Below, piece after piece: positions 8,309 to 10,464 of a stretch of 10,464 nt of DNA. Made by a program: the position numbers and the translations under genes. The notes under the pieces are model-generated. The model was given only the letters and a program-made list of their open reading frames with translations. It searched no databases and was not told the origin of the DNA. Positions within the stretch are counted from its first letter, which is position 1. Each line of letters starts with the position of its first letter. This DNA is from Betaproteobacteria bacterium (lineage in GTDB: Bacteria; Pseudomonadota; Gammaproteobacteria; Burkholderiales; Gallionellaceae), in contig JAGWMH010000047.1 of NCBI GenBank assembly GCA_028871775.1, forward strand, positions 1 through 10,464. The letters run 5' to 3'.

Positions 8309-8337
8309 ATTGTATCCGAAAGCTCATTGCGCTTCAA
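8309..8337 (-). promoter_or_regulatory. Probable stable-RNA promoter of tRNA-Val
   Basis: On the minus strand TTGAAG (8332-8337) and TACAAT (8309-8314, five of six) are spaced by exactly 17 bp and followed by the GC-rich discriminator GCGCGGCC, as in stringently controlled tRNA promoters. AT-rich sequence lies upstream of the -35 box. The tRNA begins about 154 bp downstream because of the intervening palindrome. No other gene on this strand fits this promoter. Confidence 0.65.
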
Positions 8338-8473
8338 ACAATTATCGCACGCGGTTTTTAAAGGCGCATCTGAATCCGGGATTACAAGGTTCAAGGACAC
8401 GCTTCCGATCCCTCCAGCTCTTCCGCAATGAATACGACAGGCCATAGGCGTCACCAGTTCGCCAGCTTGTGCA
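8338..8473. other. Intergenic stretch, nothing further recognised
   Basis: Between the tRNA promoter and the end of the TauE/SafE-like gene I see no reading frame, hairpin with T-tract or repeat that I can support. The minus-strand copper operon must end in here, but no clear terminator is visible. Confidence 0.4.
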
Positions 8474-9157
8474 TCACATCTTGGCGTAGAAACGAATGCC
8501 GCGCCACAGCGTAGTAAAACCGAGCACGATGACAAGCAGCGCCGCGCCGCGCAACAGCCAGCCGCGGGTTTTCACCCCCAGCTTGCCGAACAGAAAACTG
8601 GCGGTGAGCATAGACGGCAGCGTGCCGGCACCGAAAGCCAGCAGCAACAAGCCTCCTTCAGCCGGGCTGGGCGCAGTGGTAGCCTGCACCGCCATAGCCA
8701 TGGTCATCGAACAGGGCATCAGGCCGTTGATTGCGCCGCCGATGCTGGCACCGATCACCGGGCCGCGCTGGGTGGCAGCGGCAAACTGCCGGTGCAGCCA
8801 GTCGAGCGGTGCAAAACGCAATGTGTTGCGTATCGGTGACAGGCCTAGCAGATCGAAACCGAGCAGGATCACCACGAGGCCGGCGACAATTTGCAGGATG
8901 CCCTGCGCCTTGCCGAAAATGCCGGTCTGCACCAGCACCGCGCCCAGTGTGGCGGCGGTCAGTCCGATCAGACCGTAAATCGTGACACGGGCGGCATGGT
9001 ACGCCAGATAGGGTGCATAGGCCCGCGCGCCGAGGCGCATGAAGAAGCTCGACACCAGGCCGCCACACATGCCAAGGCAGTGGCCGCTGCCGAGAATGCC
9101 GGTCATGAAGGCGAGCCAGTAGGAAAATTCGGGAATATGGTGGTGGGCATGCTCCAT
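8474..9157 (-). CDS. TauE/SafE-type (DsbD_2/UreH-like) membrane protein, copper-associated
   Basis: A 227-residue protein with about six hydrophobic segments. The signature GSGHCLGMCGG (Cys27, Cys31) in the first helix and the NGLMPCSM segment (Cys149) mark the cysteine-containing branch annotated as sulfite exporter TauE/SafE or DsbD_2/UreH-like. In many Proteobacteria this branch is encoded beside the copper ATPase CcoI in cytochrome cbb3 assembly clusters, which suggests a role in copper or thiol handling during oxidase biogenesis rather than sulfite export; that link comes from context. The N-terminus EHAHHH is His-rich and could bind metal. The gene starts 9 bp after the stop of the copper ATPase, so the two are one operon. 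The ribosome site is weak and lies in the ATPase tail (TTAGGCG). Confidence 0.82.
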   Translation of the reverse strand: MEHAHHHIPEFSYWLAFMTGILGSGHCLGMCGGLVSSFFMRLGARAYAPYLAYHAARVTIYGLIGLTAATLGAVLVQTGIFGKAQGILQIVAGLVVILLGFDLLGLSPIRNTLRFAPLDWLHRQFAAATQRGPVIGASIGGAINGLMPCSMTMAMAVQATTAPSPAEGGLLLLAFGAGTLPSMLTASFLFGKLGVKTRGWLLRGAALLVIVLGFTTLWRGIRFYAKM

Positions 9158-9166
9158 GACGTACGC

Positions 9167-10464
9167 CTAATCCCGCTGCAGACGCAGCGAATTGGTGACT
9201 ACCGACACCGAACTCATCGCCATCGCCGCCGAGGCGATCATCGGGCTGAGCCGCCCGGCGGCGGCGACCGGGATCGACACCACATTGTAGCCGAGCGCCC
9301 AGAACAGGTTCTGGCGAATAATCTGCATCGTGCGCCGCGACAGTTCAATGGCGGCGGCGACGCGGGCGATGTCTCCGCCAACCAGTGTGATGTCTGCGGC
9401 TTCCAGCGCAATATCCGCCCCGCCGCCGACGGCAAACCCGACATCGGCGGCGGCCAGCGCCGGCGCATCGTTGATGCCGTCGCCGATCATGCCGATGCGC
9501 CGTCTCTGTGCCTGCAGGTCGCGAATCAACGCCAGTTTGTCGGCGGGGGTGGCACGCGCAATAACCCGGTCTATACCCACTTCTGCGGCGATGTGGCGGG
9601 CTGCGGCCTCGACGTCACCGGTGGCCATGATCGTTTCGACACCCAGGCGATGCAGCAGGGCGATGGCGGCGCGTGCGCCCGCGCGCGGCTGGTCGGCTAT
9701 GGCGAACAGCGCTGCCGTCTTGCCGCCCAGCGCCACAAACACCGGCGTTTTGCCCTGGTTGGCGAAAATCTCGGCCTGCACGGCTAACTCGCCCAGGGCT
9801 ATGTTGTCTTCCTCCAGCAGCGCAGCATTGCCTATGAGCATGGAACTCCTGCCGTGTCTGGCGCGCACGCCCCGCCCTGCCACCGCTTCGAAGTTGCTGA
9901 CTTTGGCTTCCGGCGCGTTGCGCTCGCGGCAATAGGCGACGATCGCCCGCCCCAGAAAATGTTCGGAGTAATGTTCCGCCGCCGCCACGCGTGCCAGCAA
10001 TTGGGTGTCATCGAGAGCGGAAACATTGAGGAAATCGGTGACCACCGGCTTGCCCTCGGTAATGGTGCCGGTCTTGTCGAACACCACGGTGGTGAGAGGG
10101 GAGGCGGTTTCCAGCGCTACGCCGTTGCGGATGTAGATGCCGCGACGTGCCGCCTGGCCGGTGCCGACCATGATCGCGGTAGGCGTGGCCAGACCCAGCG
10201 CGCACGGGCAGGCGATCAGCAGCACGGCGACGCTGTGTGCGAGCGCGCGCGACACAGGATGGCCGGCCAGCAGCCAGCCGCTGAACGTGCGCGCGGCAAT
10301 GCCGCCGACCGCCGGCACGAAGCGCGCCGAAATGCGATCGGCAAGCTTCTGCACCGGCAGTTTGGCTCCCTGCGCGTGATCCACCAGGCGGACGATGCCG
10401 GCCAGCACGGTATTGCCGCCAATAGCAGTAACGCGCAGCGTGAAACTGCCCATGCCGTTGAGGC
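9167..10464 (-). CDS. Copper P1B-type ATPase, CcoI/CtpA-like, N-terminus outside the window
   Basis: The C-terminal 432 or so residues of a second copper ATPase; the frame runs open through the right edge, so the internal Met at 10453 is not the start. Visible parts are the end of the actuator domain, the ion-path motif IACPCALG (CPC codons 10202-10210), DKTGT (10064-10078), GDGINDAP (about 9461-9484), and the last two helices with GYN and MSS. It is clearly not a copy of CopA. The usual ATP-binding His-Pro reads His-Phe in SEHFLGRAI (Phe codon 9956-9958), and the usual TGDN reads TGDV. The TGDN asparagine is also absent in CcoI-type pumps as I recall them. Together with the following TauE/SafE-like gene this suggests a copper-supply pump for a cuproenzyme such as cbb3 oxidase, but the genes that would prove it lie outside the window. 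It ends in TAG. Confidence 0.88.
   Translation of the reverse strand, partial: LNGMGSFTLRVTAIGGNTVLAGIVRLVDHAQGAKLPVQKLADRISARFVPAVGGIAARTFSGWLLAGHPVSRALAHSVAVLLIACPCALGLATPTAIMVGTGQAARRGIYIRNGVALETASPLTTVVFDKTGTITEGKPVVTDFLNVSALDDTQLLARVAAAEHYSEHFLGRAIVAYCRERNAPEAKVSNFEAVAGRGVRARHGRSSMLIGNAALLEEDNIALGELAVQAEIFANQGKTPVFVALGGKTAALFAIADQPRAGARAAIALLHRLGVETIMATGDVEAAARHIAAEVGIDRVIARATPADKLALIRDLQAQRRRIGMIGDGINDAPALAAADVGFAVGGGADIALEAADITLVGGDIARVAAAIELSRRTMQIIRQNLFWALGYNVVSIPVAAAGRLSPMIASAAMAMSSVSVVTNSLRLQRD

Noticed and set aside
8140..8535. 131-codon minus-strand frame covering the palindrome and tRNA edge
   Set aside because: It runs through the palindromic element and overlaps the tRNA promoter and the end of the TauE/SafE-like gene; no domain or ribosome site.
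8891..9787. 298-codon + strand open frame across the TauE/SafE-like gene and the ATPase
   Set aside because: It spans two well-supported minus-strand genes and has shadow-like composition without any motif.

Overview
The window looks like a chromosomal segment of a Betaproteobacterium, possibly a Nitrosomonadales or Gallionellaceae relative. This rests on moderately high GC, the style of LysS, the Crp-type regulator and the copper genes; no taxonomic marker was searched. It holds nine protein genes (one cut by the right edge), one tRNA gene, and several palindromic elements.

Layout. Positions 1-293 are non-coding apart from a good promoter. Positions 294-1608 (+) are a two-gene envelope unit: an exported glycine-zipper surface-antigen-like protein and an exported YSC84/SYLF-domain protein, ended by a strong hairpin. 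Positions 1855-4432 (+) hold lysS, a Crp/Fnr-type regulator directly behind it, and a small DUF2892/YgaP-like membrane protein with a perfect CRP-type operator in front. Positions 4614-7010 (+) are a copper module: a CopA P1B-type ATPase followed by a CopZ-like HMA chaperone. On the minus strand, 7030-7887 encodes a solitary exported secretin-like protein. tRNA-Val(GAC) lies at 8073-8149 with its terminator at 8012-8037. Positions 8474-10464 (minus) hold a second, divergent copper ATPase running off the window, followed 9 bp later by a TauE/SafE (DsbD_2-like) membrane protein. That pair resembles accessory genes for cytochrome cbb3 oxidase copper supply.

How the genes may work together. CopA and CopZ form a self-contained Cu(I) export and chaperone pair. 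The minus-strand ATPase/TauE pair more likely supplies copper to exported cuproproteins than detoxifies the cytoplasm. The Crp-type regulator carries an R-E-x-x-x-R recognition helix, which predicts TGTGA half-sites. A perfect TGTGA-N6-TCACA lies 37 bp after its stop codon, centred at -41.5 from a predicted start site of the DUF2892 gene.

Most notable observation: a roughly 145-150 bp imperfect palindrome (about 8151-8300), flanked by TAA on both sides, sits exactly between tRNA-Val and what looks like its promoter (-35 TTGAAG, 17 bp, -10 TACAAT, GC-rich discriminator). Removing it would leave the promoter only a few bases from the mature tRNA 5' end. It therefore looks like a small non-autonomous mobile element that landed in the tRNA leader and is now transcribed as a hairpin. 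I saw no CRISPR array, complete IS, integrase or recognisable defence system.
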